NCBI RefSeq assembly: GCF_030177755.1
Contig: NZ_CP126539.1
Span: forward strand, 1 to 64,000
DNA: 64,000 nt
Reading direction: 5' to 3'
Origin: Devosia sp. RR2S18
GTDB lineage: Bacteria; Pseudomonadota; Alphaproteobacteria; Rhizobiales; Devosiaceae
Made by a program: the position numbers and the translations under genes. Shown one piece after another: positions 29,078-39,158 of this stretch; position 1 is the first letter of the stretch, and every line of letters starts with the position of its first letter. Under the pieces are notes generated by a model. It worked only from the letters and a program-made list of their open reading frames with translations. It was not told the DNA's origin and searched no databases.

Positions 29078-29221
29078 TTCTGTTCAATCTCCCAGTCACG
29101 AACGAGTGTAACGTGGTCCGTCTCAGGGCAGGATCAAGCATGTGCCCGTCAATTTCTGCATCTTGAAATTAAAAAATCCTGTCCCCATAGAGCGGACGCC
29201 CGTTGCACTTGGAGGGCCGAA

Positions 29222-30535
29222 ATGACGACTAGCCAGGCCACTGGCCTTTCCCTGCCCTCCACTTGGCGGCCATTGCGGCTCGAAACCTTGGTGCTGATCC
29301 GCTGGCTCGCTGTCGCGGGGCAGGCCATCGGCGTGCTCTTTGTCGCCTTCGGCCTTGGCTTTCCGCTGCCCCTGGTGGAGTGCTATGTGCTCATCGGGGC
29401 CTCCGCGGCATTCAATCTCTGGCTGGTGTGGCGCTATGGCGCCGCCCATCGGCCATCGTCGGCCTTTGCCGCCAGCCAGGTCACGTTCGACCTGATCCAA
29501 CTGGCAGGGCTCCTGGCCCTGACGGGGGGCCTGCAAAACCCCTTTGCCATCCTCCTATTGGCCCCCGTCTCCGTATCGGCCAGCACGCTGCCGCAGCGCT
29601 CGGCCTTCCTGATTGCCTTCCTTGCGGCCGTCTTAGCCTCCGCCCTGGCCGTGTGGCACCTGCCCTTGCCCTGGCTGCCCGGCGAGGTGCTGGTCTTTAA
29701 CCGCATCTATGTAATCGGCATCTGGGTCTCGATTATTTGCGGCGTAGTGTTCATCGCCGCCTATACCAGCCGGGTGGCCCATGATGCCCGCCAGATCGCC
29801 GACGCCCTGGCAGCCACTGAACTGGCCCTGTCGCGCAAAGAACAATTGTCAGCTCTTGATGGCCTCGCAGCCGCGGCAGCCCATGAACTGGGCACGCCTC
29901 TCTCCACCATTGCACTAGCCGCCAAGGAAATGCGCGCCGACGCCCCGGCGGGGAGCGATCTGGCCGATGATGTGGAACTCATCATCGCGCAGGCGGCGCG
30001 GTGCCGGGCTATCCTCTCCAAATTGCGCAATTTGGGCAGCGATGGCAGCGACCCCTTCGCCGAAGTGCCGCTGACCGATCTACTAGCCGAGGTGGCGCGG
30101 CCGCATGAAAGCAGGGGCAAGGCCATTCTGTTCTACAACGAACAGGCGACCGGCGCCGCACCGGTGTTCCACCGCAGTGTCGGTCTGCTCTACGGGCTAG
30201 GAAATCTCATCGAGAATGCCACCGATTTCGCGCGCGAGACCGTGCAGATCGAGGCAAGCTGGGATCGCGAGCGGATCTCCGTCGCCATCACCGATGACGG
30301 GCCGGGCTTTGCTCCCGAGCTGATGGCGCGGCTGGGCGAACCCTATCTCACCAGTCGACCACGCGACGCACAAGGATCGGACGCCCACAATTCGGGCGGT
30401 CTGGGCCTGGGAATCTTCATCGCCAAGACCCTTCTCGAACGCACTGGGGCGCGCCTCTCCTTCCAGAATATCGACGCTGCAGGGCACGCACAGGTCCAGA
30501 TCGTCTGGCCCCGCGTAGCTATCGAGATGACGTGA
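29222..30535 (+). CDS. regB: Redox-sensing histidine kinase RegB/PrrB/ActS
   Basis: Membrane sensor kinase of the global redox system that controls respiratory and energy genes, 437 aa. Six or so N-terminal membrane helices include the GGLQNPF heptapeptide (residues 102-108), the conserved quinone-sensing site of RegB. The H-box is AAHELGTPLS with the phosphorylated H221. C261 lies where the redox-active Cys of RegB is found. The ATPase domain shows NLIENATDFA and DDGPGFAPE, then GGLGLGIFI. The ATG at 29222 is chosen because the reading frame upstream has no family similarity. The regulator gene regA follows 58 bases later. Confidence 0.94.
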   Translation: MTTSQATGLSLPSTWRPLRLETLVLIRWLAVAGQAIGVLFVAFGLGFPLPLVECYVLIGASAAFNLWLVWRYGAAHRPSSAFAASQVTFDLIQLAGLLALTGGLQNPFAILLLAPVSVSASTLPQRSAFLIAFLAAVLASALAVWHLPLPWLPGEVLVFNRIYVIGIWVSIICGVVFIAAYTSRVAHDARQIADALAATELALSRKEQLSALDGLAAAAAHELGTPLSTIALAAKEMRADAPAGSDLADDVELIIAQAARCRAILSKLRNLGSDGSDPFAEVPLTDLLAEVARPHESRGKAILFYNEQATGAAPVFHRSVGLLYGLGNLIENATDFARETVQIEASWDRERISVAITDDGPGFAPELMARLGEPYLTSRPRDAQGSDAHNSGGLGLGIFIAKTLLERTGARLSFQNIDAAGHAQVQIVWPRVAIEMT

Positions 30536-30593
30536 TAAACACGAGTTCGGCAGTAATTTTGACCTTTCCCCCGGGACACCCTATCTAAGCATC

Positions 30594-31145
30594 ATGAGCA
30601 CGATCGAAGATCTTCTGGCCACCGACCCGAGCCTGCTACTCGTCGACGACGACGCAGCCTTTTTGCAGCGCCTCGAGCGCGCCATGGCGCGGCGCGGCTT
30701 CGATGTGCGGATTGCCGGTTCCGTGGCGGATGGCCTGGCCGCGGTGGGCGAAAAGCCGCCGGCTTACGCCGTGGTCGACCTGCGGCTCGAGGATGGCAAT
30801 GGCCTTGAGGTGGTCTCGGCCCTGCACCAGAAGCGGCCAGATGCCCGCGCCGTGGTGTTGACCGGCTATGGCAATATCGCGACGGCGGTGACTGCGGTGA
30901 AGCTGGGCGCCATCGACTATCTCTCCAAGCCCGCCGACGCCGACGACGTCATCAACGCCCTGCTCGCCACCGGGGAGGACAAGCCGGAGCCGCCCGAGAA
31001 CCCGATGTCGGCCGACCGGGTACGGTGGGAGCATATCCAGCGCGTCTATGAGCTTTGCGACCGCAATGTCTCGGAAACGGCGCGGCGCCTCAACATGCAC
31101 CGGCGCACTCTGCAGCGTATTCTCGCCAAGCGCGCGCCGCGCTAG
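30594..31145 (+). CDS. regA: Response regulator RegA/PrrA/ActR
   Basis: DNA-binding partner of RegB, 183 aa. The receiver domain has LLVDDD at its start, the phospho-acceptor D62 (VVDLRLEDGNGLE) and the SKPAD lysine. A Pro-rich linker precedes a Fis-type helix-turn-helix (VSETARRLNMHRRTLQRIL), the highly conserved C-terminus of this family. The length is normal. It ends by overlapping the convergent MFS gene by 4 bases. Confidence 0.95.
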   Translation: MSTIEDLLATDPSLLLVDDDAAFLQRLERAMARRGFDVRIAGSVADGLAAVGEKPPAYAVVDLRLEDGNGLEVVSALHQKRPDARAVVLTGYGNIATAVTAVKLGAIDYLSKPADADDVINALLATGEDKPEPPENPMSADRVRWEHIQRVYELCDRNVSETARRLNMHRRTLQRILAKRAPR

Positions 31146-32293
31146 CCTTCTTCGCGGCTGCGCAAGCGCCCGCTCATTGCCCAGGTCAGCACCAGCAGCG
31201 GCAGCAATGTCGCAAGGCCTATGCGCACGCCATAGCCCTCGGCCACCGCCCCGATCAGCGCTGGCGCGGCCAGCCCCGCCAGTTGCACGATCAGCGTCGT
31301 GGCCGCGACGTTCTCCGAAGCCGGTCGGTCGCCCAGCCGGGCTGCGGCCGACAGCATGAGCGGGTAAAGCACGCAGATCCCCAGCCCAACCAAGGCAAAT
31401 CCCGCAAGCGCCAGCAGATAGTGGGGCGCCAGCACCACCAGCAGCATGCCGCCCACCGCCAGGGCGGAGAGAACGCGCGCGACGCGTACCGGGCCGAACC
31501 GGTCGATCCAGCGGTCGGCAACCAGCCGGCCCGCCGCCATGGTGACCAACAGCGCCGGCAAAGCCATGGACTCCATCCAGGTGGGCGCGTCGAAGCTGTC
31601 GCGCAAGAAAATGATCGACCAGGCACGGGTGGCGCCCTCGGTCAGTCCTGCGCCCAAGCCAAAGGCCACCAGCCCCAACGTTGCCCAGGTGGGCCAGGCA
31701 AGCTTGCGCTTGTTCTCCCCGCTATGGGCGCGCTCAGCAGAAGGGGGCATGGGCGCGACCACGGCAACCACCAGGACAATGATCAATGGCGCCAGCGCCC
31801 AAAGATGCACGGCAGGCGGCACATGCGCGCCGCGCAAGGCTGCACCCAGGAGCGAGGTCAGTAGAAAGCCCACGCTCCAGGCCCCATGACAGGTGTTCAT
31901 CACCCGGGTGCCGGTACTCGCCTCGATCCGATCGGCTTCCACGTTCATGGCAATATTGGTGACCGAAAACCCGATGCCATTGACCGCGAGCAGCACAAAC
32001 ATGGCCACCGGGTGCAGCAGCACGGTCACCAGCGCCGCGCTGATTGCCATCATGGGCAGGAGCCCCAGGATGATGGCGCGCGGGCCGAAGCGCTCGATAA
32101 TGAAGCTTGAAAAGAAGAACATGGTCAGCGCGCCGAGGGATTGCCCCATCAGAACCAGGCCGAGCTCGGCTTCGCTCAACCCCACCTGCAGCTGGATATC
32201 GGGAATACGCGTGTGGATGGCGCCGGCGGCCAGCGCGTGCACGAAAAACAGCGCGATGATGCGCCAGCGGATCGGGGCGACAGGAGCGGTCAC
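31142..32293 (-). CDS. MFS transporter, YbjJ-like (copy 1)
   Basis: A 383-aa 12-helix major facilitator protein. It resembles the two MFS proteins upstream: an N-terminal IPDIQLQVGLSEAELGLVLMG motif and a central HGAWSVGFLLTS motif (the others have HGFWSVGF and HAFWSFGF). The family includes poorly characterised sugar or drug exporters, and the substrate is unknown. It starts 4 bases inside the mmcB gene and is the last gene of a tightly overlapping operon (35101 to 31142). Confidence 0.88.
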   Translation of the reverse strand: MTAPVAPIRWRIIALFFVHALAAGAIHTRIPDIQLQVGLSEAELGLVLMGQSLGALTMFFFSSFIIERFGPRAIILGLLPMMAISAALVTVLLHPVAMFVLLAVNGIGFSVTNIAMNVEADRIEASTGTRVMNTCHGAWSVGFLLTSLLGAALRGAHVPPAVHLWALAPLIIVLVVAVVAPMPPSAERAHSGENKRKLAWPTWATLGLVAFGLGAGLTEGATRAWSIIFLRDSFDAPTWMESMALPALLVTMAAGRLVADRWIDRFGPVRVARVLSALAVGGMLLVVLAPHYLLALAGFALVGLGICVLYPLMLSAAARLGDRPASENVAATTLIVQLAGLAAPALIGAVAEGYGVRIGLATLLPLLVLTWAMSGRLRSREEG

Positions 32294-32751
32294 TGCGGCC
32301 CGGGGTCCATCAACGCATGGATACGGTCCGCGCCGAGCCGGGCGAGCTTGAGCATTAAGGCTTTGCGGCGCGCACCCGTCAACGGCGTATCGGGGCTATC
32401 GCGGAGCACCGCTCCATCATGCCCATCGGCGACGATCAGCCCCTCGCTCTGGGGGAAGATCGCGCCGTCCAGTTCGGGTGGCTTGGCGAAAAAGAAGCGG
32501 TCGGAATAGTCGCGGTAAAGGTGCCACTTCTTGTCGGTCTGGAAATCGATGAGGCTCGACTTGATCTCGACGATCCAGATCTCGCCCTTGGGCCCGACCC
32601 CCAGCACATCGGCGCGGCGGCCATGGGGCAGCGGCACTTCGGCAAAGCAGGCGAAATCATAGGTTTCCCGCAGGAGGCGCATAACTCCCCGCTGCACCCG
32701 AAGCGCAGTGGCCGATTGCCGGCCGTCGCTGATGGGGGGCAGATCGGCCAT
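32290..32751 (-). CDS. mmcB: MmcB-family DNA repair protein
   Basis: A 153-aa protein of the alphaproteobacterial MmcB family, in which Caulobacter MmcB takes part in the mitomycin C damage response. The nuclease-like core has the pattern R-ADVLGVGPKGEIWIVEIKSS, which fits the D-x(n)-ExK of PD-(D/E)XK folds. The ATG at 32751 matches the family start; longer frames are chance extensions. Its start overlaps the stop of the preceding MFS gene by 1 base and its end overlaps the next MFS gene by 4 bases, an odd placement for a repair gene. Confidence 0.85.
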   Translation of the reverse strand: MADLPPISDGRQSATALRVQRGVMRLLRETYDFACFAEVPLPHGRRADVLGVGPKGEIWIVEIKSSLIDFQTDKKWHLYRDYSDRFFFAKPPELDGAIFPQSEGLIVADGHDGAVLRDSPDTPLTGARRKALMLKLARLGADRIHALMDPGPQ

Positions 32752-33932
32752 TATTCGGCAGGTACAACGTTGACTGGTGCCGCCGGCGGAGCCTTGCGGC
32801 TGCCCAGGGCAAAGGCGCTGGCAACCAGACCGGCCAAGAGAATGGGCAGACAGATCAGGTAGGAGTTGCGGATGCCCAGATACTCGGCAACGAAGCCCAG
32901 AAGGGGTGGCGCCAGGAAAAAGACGGCAAAGCTCACCTGGCCCATCGCCGCAACATTCACCGAGGCCGGTCGATCGGTGCGCTGCGCGGCCGCCGATACT
33001 GCGATGGGGTAAACCGCCGAGCATCCCGCGCCCATCAGCGCAAAGCCTAGAAGGGCCAGCCAGGGCAGAGGCGCAAGGCCAACAAGAAGAGCACCGAAAC
33101 TGGCGATCGACAGCAGCACCACTGCGACCGCGCGCGGCCCATAGCGGGTGACGATGGGATCAGCCGACAGGCGCATCACGGCCATAAAGAAGGCAAAGAG
33201 CGTCAGCCCCAATCCGCCGACAAAAGGTTCTACCGCGAAAACGTCGCGCATATAGATGGCTGACCAGTCGATCCCCGCGCCTTCGACGAGAAAGGCAGCA
33301 AAGCCGATCACGCAAAGCGGCAGGAGGCCTAGCGTGGGAAAGGCGATGCGGTGTTGCGCAACATCGGGGCTGCGAGCAGGTGCCGGGGCATCCTTTATGC
33401 CAGAGATCAACCAGCCGCCGACCACGAACACCACAAGGGCAACCAGCGCCATGTGCATGGTTGCCGTCAGACCGGATTGGCGGACCATGGCGCCTGCCAG
33501 CGCCGTTACGAAAAAGCCCACGCTCCAGAAGCCATGGGCGCGGTTCATGAAACGCTTACCCTGCTGCATCTCGAGCCGGTCGATCTGGACGTTGAGGTTG
33601 ATCTCGAGCGCGCCCGACATGAGGCCCGCCACAAAGAGCAGCCCGAACATGGCCGGCGCGGTGCCAAAGACCGGCACCAGGGCAAGCATGAGGGCGGGGC
33701 CTAGAACACCGAGGAAGGCAGTAGTGCGCGCACCGAACCGCTCGATCAGGGGCGAGGCGAAGGTGAGTGAAATCAGCGAGCCGATGGACATACCCAGCAT
33801 GGTGAGGCCCAACTGGCCTTCGCTGACACCCAGGACTTCCTGGGTGTCGGGCAGGCGCGACATGAAGGCGCCGGTGATCAGCGCAAAGAAAAAGAAGCAC
33901 GCATAGAGACGATGTTGCGGCGCGACTTTCAT
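32751..33932 (-). CDS. MFS transporter, YbjJ-like (copy 2)
   Basis: A 393-aa member of the same MFS subfamily as its neighbours, with MSRLPDTQEVLGVSEGQLGLTMLG at the first loop and AHGFWSVGFF in the middle. Twelve hydrophobic segments are expected. The ATG at 33932 overlaps the stop of copy 3 by 4 bases (ATGA), supporting this start over the much longer frame. The substrate is unknown. Relatedness to copies 1 and 3 suggests tandem duplication. Confidence 0.88.
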   Translation of the reverse strand: MKVAPQHRLYACFFFFALITGAFMSRLPDTQEVLGVSEGQLGLTMLGMSIGSLISLTFASPLIERFGARTTAFLGVLGPALMLALVPVFGTAPAMFGLLFVAGLMSGALEINLNVQIDRLEMQQGKRFMNRAHGFWSVGFFVTALAGAMVRQSGLTATMHMALVALVVFVVGGWLISGIKDAPAPARSPDVAQHRIAFPTLGLLPLCVIGFAAFLVEGAGIDWSAIYMRDVFAVEPFVGGLGLTLFAFFMAVMRLSADPIVTRYGPRAVAVVLLSIASFGALLVGLAPLPWLALLGFALMGAGCSAVYPIAVSAAAQRTDRPASVNVAAMGQVSFAVFFLAPPLLGFVAEYLGIRNSYLICLPILLAGLVASAFALGSRKAPPAAPVNVVPAE

Positions 33933-35101
33933 GCCGGCACCGCATCCTTGATCGGGCGCGAGCCCAGGGCGCCGGCAGTCACCAGGCTCAGCGCCACCAG
34001 CGGAATACCCACGCCGAAGGCCCAGCGGATGCCGAAATGCTCGGCGATGAAGCCCAGGAGCGGCGGCCCGACGAGGAAGGCGACAAAGGAGATCTGCGCC
34101 AGCGCCGCCACGTTGACGGCTGCGGGGCGGTCGGTGCGTTGGGCAGCGGCCGACATGGCCAGCGGGAAGATGGCACTGGTGCCCACGCCCATTAGCGCAA
34201 AGCCGAGCAGCGACAGCCATGGCATCTGCGAGAAGAAGACGACCAGGGCGCCCAGCCCCAGCACCGAAAGGAGGGTCCGGGCGACGAGGACCGGGCTGAA
34301 GCGTTCGACGAAGCTATCGGCGAAGAAACGGGTGACGGCCTGCGCACCGGCGCCCAGCGCCACGGCCAGACCGGCGAGGAACGGCTCCACCGCGAACACG
34401 TCGCGCATATAGATTGCCGACCAGTCGCCGCCGGCCCCTTCAAGGATCATGGCCGAGAGCGTCACGGCGACCAGCACCATGATCGGACCGCTGGGCCGGG
34501 CAAAGCGCGGACCGGGATCGACACTGCCGCCCGTGCGATGCTCGGCTGGCTGGAACTTGCCCAGAATCACGAAACTACCGATTGTGACCAGCGGCACCAC
34601 CGAAAAAAGATGCAGTTGGGGCGAGACGCCCAGTTGCGCCACCACGGCGCCGAACAGGCCCGCCGAGAAAAAGCCGAAGCTCCAGAACGCATGCGCACGG
34701 TTCATGATGCGCCGCCCCAGCGCGTGCTCGGTGCGATCCGCCTCGAGATTGATGATGATCTCAAGCGCCCCGATAATCAGCCCGACCGGCACAAGCAGCA
34801 GGAAGAAGGCCACCGGCCCCTGTGCCGTGACGGCTATGGCATAGGTCACCGACAGGAGCGGGATGGCCGTGAGCAGGGTGCGGCGATGCCCGATCCGATC
34901 CACCAGCGGACCGGCAAAGGTCAATGAGATCAGCGTTCCCACTGCCGAGCCGATCAGCGCCAGGCCTAGCGCCCCTTCGGCAACACCCATGGCCTCCTGA
35001 ATCGCGGGCAGACGCGGGAACAGATTGCCCATGCAGAAGGAATAGAGAAAGAACGCCGCATAGACCCTGAACTGGGGCGGCAGATCCAAGCCGAATCTCA
35101 T
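33929..35101 (-). CDS. MFS transporter, YbjJ-like (copy 3)
   Basis: First gene of the overlapping operon, 390 aa from ATG 35101. The first-loop motif is FPRLPAIQEAMGVAEGALGLALIG and the middle motif AHAFWSFGFFSAG. It shares DWSAIYMRDVFAVEPF with copy 2 almost exactly, indicating a recent duplication of this part. Twelve transmembrane helices are expected. The substrate is unknown. Confidence 0.88.
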   Translation of the reverse strand: MRFGLDLPPQFRVYAAFFLYSFCMGNLFPRLPAIQEAMGVAEGALGLALIGSAVGTLISLTFAGPLVDRIGHRRTLLTAIPLLSVTYAIAVTAQGPVAFFLLLVPVGLIIGALEIIINLEADRTEHALGRRIMNRAHAFWSFGFFSAGLFGAVVAQLGVSPQLHLFSVVPLVTIGSFVILGKFQPAEHRTGGSVDPGPRFARPSGPIMVLVAVTLSAMILEGAGGDWSAIYMRDVFAVEPFLAGLAVALGAGAQAVTRFFADSFVERFSPVLVARTLLSVLGLGALVVFFSQMPWLSLLGFALMGVGTSAIFPLAMSAAAQRTDRPAAVNVAALAQISFVAFLVGPPLLGFIAEHFGIRWAFGVGIPLVALSLVTAGALGSRPIKDAVPA

Positions 35102-35191
35102 GGCTGAAACACTCGTCGGGAAGAACGGCCGGCACGCTATGCCAATTCGTGGAACGGGGAAATAGCGCACCGCTCACGATTTGCAACGTTC

Positions 35192-35757
35192 TCACTGGAC
35201 GCCGGCGGCATCCTGCAAATAGTTGCCGTCCTGCAGCACGGTGACGCCACTGAGCAGATTACGAACGATTTCGAGCCGGCGGAACTGACCGCCGAGCCGC
35301 GCCTCACCGGGACGGCGGGGCGCCGTGATGCGGTGGCGCCGGTCAGGACCGAAGTAGCCGGCGGTCTCATAGAAAGTGGTGGGCTCGCCCACTTGGCGAT
35401 AGAGGCGCTGCAACAGGCGTGGGCGCGTGCTGGGGAGGCTCACCACGTCATCAAAGCCCATATTGATGCAGCAGGTGATTGCCTCGATGGAAGGAGCTTC
35501 GGCCAGATAGATCATGGGCGAGAAGCGGACCCGCCGGCTGGGGCAGAAGCGGATCGCTTCGGCAGTGCCCTGCAGGGCGGTCACCTGAGGCAGGCGGCAA
35601 AGAGAAAAAAGCAGATCGGTGTTTCGAGCGCCTGCCGCTCCGCCGCGGCCACACCGGCATAGGGCAGCACGACCTCGAAGCCCAGGCTGTGTGCCAATGT
35701 CATCAGCGCGGCGCCCGACCCGTCCCTGGGTCCCACCACATAGGCAGCCGCTTTCAT
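35192..35757 (-). pseudogene. Receiver-like protein split into two overlapping frames
   Basis: Two frames together look like one protein of about 185 aa. The first (from ATG 35757) gives MKAAAYVVGPRDGSG through ICFFLFAACLR and stops at 35581. The second begins with GTG at 35584, overlapping by 4 bases, and runs VTALQGTAEAIRF through MGFDDVVSLP to YFGPDRRHR. The join falls in the middle of what should be continuous sequence, and restoring one base would fuse them. It resembles small alphaproteobacterial receiver-like proteins ending in a YFGPDRR motif. It may be a frameshift mutation, a sequencing error, or two translationally coupled halves. A phospho-acceptor is not evident. Confidence 0.55.
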
Positions 35758-35830
35758 GTTAGCGCCCTCCTGCATTCCCGGTCTAAAGAGTAGGCAGGGA
35801 GTGCTAAGGGAGAGCTAACACCCACCCAGG

Positions 35831-36718
35831 TCAGAATTTTTTCTGGCAGGCAGGGCAGAAGAAGGTCGAGCGGCCCGACTGCACAATACGTTCAATCGCG
35901 CCGGTGCAGAGGGGGGTGGGGCATGGCTCCCCTTCCCGATCATAAACGGCGAAGCGGTGCTGGAAGTAGCCCGAACCGCCCTCGGCATTGCGGAAATCCC
36001 GAAGGGTCGAGCCGCCCACCTCGATCGCCTCGATCAGCACCTGCCGCACGGCCTGCGCGAGATCCTCGAGCACCGGCTTGGGCTTGCCCTTGGGCGTCAC
36101 CAAGCGCCCGGCCAGAACGGTGGGCAGAATATGGGCCCGATGCAGCGCCTCGGCGACATAGATATTGCCCAGCCCCGCAACGACACGCTGGTCCAGGAGG
36201 GCCGCCTTAATGGGGGCCTTCTTGCCGGCAAAGGAGGCTGCCATGGCCGCAGCGTTGAAGTCATTGCCCAAGGGTTCGGGCCCCAGCCCCTTGAGATAGG
36301 GGCTCTCGGAAACATCGTAATAAAGGTCGATAAAGCCGAAGCGGCGCGGATCGGCATAGATCAGGTGCGAGCGCCCATGCTGGGGGTGGGAAATCGTCCA
36401 GAACAGATGGTCGTGCTTGGGCACGGGTTCGACTTCGTAGTAGCGCGGCGGCTTGTCTATGCCATGCTCGGCGAACCGCCAGGAGCCGGTCATGCCCAGA
36501 TGGCTGAGCACCGTCTTGCCGTTGGAGAGCGCAATCAGCAGATATTTGGCGCGCCGGCCCACCGAGAGGATGGTCTGCCCTTCCAATGCCTCCTTAAGCC
36601 CGGCGGGAAAGGGGAAGCGCAGATCGGGCCGGTTGACCGTCACTGCCTCGATGCGGGCCCCTTCGAGCCAAGGCGCGAGCCCGCGACGGACAGTTTCGAC
36701 CTCGGGCAATTCTGGCAT
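35831..36718 (-). CDS. mutM: Formamidopyrimidine-DNA glycosylase (Fpg/MutM)
   Basis: Base-excision repair enzyme that removes 8-oxoguanine and nicks the abasic site. The N-terminus [14 protein letters not shown] provides the catalytic Pro2 and Glu3. A conserved Lys lies in GRRAKYLL. The C-terminal zinc finger is C-x4-C ... C-x2-C (CPTPLC, then [10 protein letters not shown]). At 295 aa it is normal for the family. It is divergent from ubiE, a common alphaproteobacterial arrangement. Confidence 0.95.
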   Translation of the reverse strand: MPELPEVETVRRGLAPWLEGARIEAVTVNRPDLRFPFPAGLKEALEGQTILSVGRRAKYLLIALSNGKTVLSHLGMTGSWRFAEHGIDKPPRYYEVEPVPKHDHLFWTISHPQHGRSHLIYADPRRFGFIDLYYDVSESPYLKGLGPEPLGNDFNAAAMAASFAGKKAPIKAALLDQRVVAGLGNIYVAEALHRAHILPTVLAGRLVTPKGKPKPVLEDLAQAVRQVLIEAIEVGGSTLRDFRNAEGGSGYFQHRFAVYDREGEPCPTPLCTGAIERIVQSGRSTFFCPACQKKF

Positions 36719-36814
36719 CGGGTAACCTCTTCGCGCTGCGCTGCTTTGCGTTGTGGCAATGGCGGGATGGCTTGGCTATGGTGCGCCCGACATGAACAAC
36801 AGCCGAGCATTGCC

Positions 36815-37579
36815 ATGACCGACACGCACGAGACCACACATTTCGGCGAGCAGACCGTGGCTCTGGACGACAAGCAGGGCATGGTCAACGCCGTGTTCCA
36901 CAACGTCGCCGACCGCTACGACCTGATGAACGACCTGATGAGCGGTGGCGTTCACCGCCTCTGGAAGGACGCCATGGTCACCGAACTGTCGCCGCCCAAA
37001 ACCGGCTCGCGACCCTATCGCGTGCTCGACATGGCGGGCGGCACCGGCGACATCGCCGAGCGCATTATCAACGCTTCGGTGGGCTATGCCGAGGTGATCG
37101 TCTCCGACATCAATTCGGACATGCTGCGGGTGGGCGCCGAGCGCGCCAAGAAGTGGCGTTTCCCAGCGCAGGCGAGCTTTGTCGAAGCCAATGCAGAGGA
37201 ACTGCCCTTCGAAGACAAGAGCTTTGATGCCTATACGATTGCCTTTGGCATTCGCAACGTGCCGCGTATCCAGAAGGCCCTGGACGAAGCCCATCGCGTC
37301 CTGAAGCGCGGCGGGCGCATCCTCGTGCTCGAGTTCAGCCAAGTGGATGTGCCGGGCCTCGATACGGCCTACAAGGCATTTTCGGACCGGCTGATCCCGC
37401 CCATGGGTCGCGTCGTCACCGGGGACAGCCAGCCTTACCAATATCTGGTGGAATCGATCCGCAAGTTTCCCAGCCCACCGCTCTTCTCTTCGATGCTGAG
37501 CCAGGCCGGGTTCAAGCGGGTGAAGCACACTCCCTATTCGGGCAACATCGCGGCGCTGTTCTCCGGCTGGAAGCTCTAA
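36815..37579 (+). CDS. ubiE: Ubiquinone/menaquinone methyltransferase UbiE
   Basis: SAM-dependent C-methyltransferase of ubiquinone synthesis, 254 aa. Motif I is [15 protein letters not shown]. The UbiE signatures [18 protein letters not shown] and [15 protein letters not shown] are present. ATG 36815 matches the family start; the upstream open frame is antisense to mutM. ubiB follows 3 bases after the stop, forming a ubiquinone operon. Confidence 0.96.
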   Translation: MTDTHETTHFGEQTVALDDKQGMVNAVFHNVADRYDLMNDLMSGGVHRLWKDAMVTELSPPKTGSRPYRVLDMAGGTGDIAERIINASVGYAEVIVSDINSDMLRVGAERAKKWRFPAQASFVEANAEELPFEDKSFDAYTIAFGIRNVPRIQKALDEAHRVLKRGGRILVLEFSQVDVPGLDTAYKAFSDRLIPPMGRVVTGDSQPYQYLVESIRKFPSPPLFSSMLSQAGFKRVKHTPYSGNIAALFSGWKL

Positions 37580-37582
37580 TAC

Positions 37583-39121
37583 ATGCTGATATCGGCCTAT
37601 TACCGGCTTGCCCGCGCGGGCTGGGTGCTGGCGCGCGAAGGAGCGCTGTCGATCGTCTCCGCGCGGGACCTGCCGATGCCGCTACGCTGGGCGGTCCGGC
37701 TGGGCCGGCTGATCGAACATCCCAGCGTCCGGCGCACCGGGCACGTCGAGCGGCTCAACAAGGCGCTCAACCGCCTGGGGCCAACCTATGTGAAGTTCGG
37801 CCAGACCCTCGCCACCCGTCCGGACGTGGTCGGGCCGGATGTCGCGGCCGACCTCCAGGGGCTGCAGGACCGGATGGATCCGTTCGATCCCGCCCTTGTG
37901 CCCACCATGCTGGTCGATGCGCTCGGCCCCAAGGCGGCCGAATTGACCGAGATGTCGCCGCCCATCGCCGCCGCTTCCGTCGCCCAAGTGCATCGGGCGC
38001 GATTGGTGTCGGCCAATGGCTTGCCGCGCCAGGTGGCGGTCAAGATCCTCCGGCCGGGCGTCACCCACCGGTTCATGGCCGATATCGAGAGCTTCTATGC
38101 GGGTGCGCGCCTCGCTGACCGCTTTGTGCACTCAACCAAGCGTCTACGCCCGATCGAAGTGGTCGAAACTCTGGACCGGTCCGCCCGGCTCGAACTCGAC
38201 CTGCGGCTTGAAGCCGCCGCCATCTCGGAAATGGCGGAGAACATCAAGCACGACCAGGGCTTCGTCATCCCCACCGTGTCCTGGGATCATGTGGCGCAGA
38301 ATGTGCTCACTACCACCTGGGTCGCCGGCATCCCCATCCGCGACCGCGCGGCGCTCGATGCGGCGGGGGTCGACCGGCGCAAGCTCGCCGCCATTGTGCT
38401 GCAGAGCTTTCTCAAGCACGCCATCCGCGACGGCTTCTTTCACGCCGACATGCATCCGGGCAATCTCTTTGCCGACCCTAATACGGGCGATGTGATCGCC
38501 GTCGACTTCGGCATCATGGGGCGCATCAATCGCCGGGAACGCCGCTTCCTCGCCGATATCCTTTACGGCTTCATCACCCGAAACTACCTCTTGGTCGCGC
38601 AGCGCCATTTCGACATCGGCTATGTTCCCAAGAACCAGTCGGTCGAGGATTTCGCGCTCGCCATCCGCTCGATCGGCGAACCCCTCCATGGCCGCACCGC
38701 TGCCGATATCTCCATGGCGCGCGTGCTTGGGCAGCTTTTTGCCATCACCGAGATCTTCTCCATGCAGACCCGACCCGAACTGGTCCTGCTGCAGAAATCT
38801 ATGGTGCTGGTGGAGGGCGTCGCCCGCTCGCTTGATCCGGACCTCGACATCTGGACCGTGGCCGAGCCCGTAGTCGGCGATTGGCTGCGCAAGGAGGCTG
38901 GCCCACTGGGACGGATCGAGGATATCAAGGAGAGCCTGAGCCTCTTCACCGAAAGTGCCCAGCGCGTCCCCGTCATTCTCGACAAGGCCGAACGCGCGAT
39001 CGACGAATGGCGCGAAGACCGCCATCTGCGCGACGACCTCATGCAATGGGGGCTCCTGGCGCTGGTGGGTGTATCAATCCTCACAGTCATCACCATTTTC
39101 TGGCGGGTGCTCACTTGGTAG
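37583..39121 (+). CDS. ubiB: UbiB/Coq8-family protein for ubiquinone synthesis
   Basis: Atypical kinase-like ATPase needed for ubiquinone synthesis, 512 aa. It carries the family KxGQ motif ([13 protein letters not shown]), the ADP-binding-type Ala-rich loop [11 protein letters not shown], and [10 protein letters not shown] with DFGIMGR. Two C-terminal hydrophobic segments ([17 protein letters not shown] at the end) anchor it in the inner membrane. It lies 3 bases after ubiE. Confidence 0.94.
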   Translation: MLISAYYRLARAGWVLAREGALSIVSARDLPMPLRWAVRLGRLIEHPSVRRTGHVERLNKALNRLGPTYVKFGQTLATRPDVVGPDVAADLQGLQDRMDPFDPALVPTMLVDALGPKAAELTEMSPPIAAASVAQVHRARLVSANGLPRQVAVKILRPGVTHRFMADIESFYAGARLADRFVHSTKRLRPIEVVETLDRSARLELDLRLEAAAISEMAENIKHDQGFVIPTVSWDHVAQNVLTTTWVAGIPIRDRAALDAAGVDRRKLAAIVLQSFLKHAIRDGFFHADMHPGNLFADPNTGDVIAVDFGIMGRINRRERRFLADILYGFITRNYLLVAQRHFDIGYVPKNQSVEDFALAIRSIGEPLHGRTAADISMARVLGQLFAITEIFSMQTRPELVLLQKSMVLVEGVARSLDPDLDIWTVAEPVVGDWLRKEAGPLGRIEDIKESLSLFTESAQRVPVILDKAERAIDEWREDRHLRDDLMQWGLLALVGVSILTVITIFWRVLTW

Positions 39122-39158
39122 TAGTGATCGACGTACTCTACTCCCTGGTGCGAGCCCC

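Noticed and set aside
35957..36814. Long N-terminal extension of ubiE
   Set aside because: The upstream part is antisense to mutM; UbiE similarity begins at ATG 36815.
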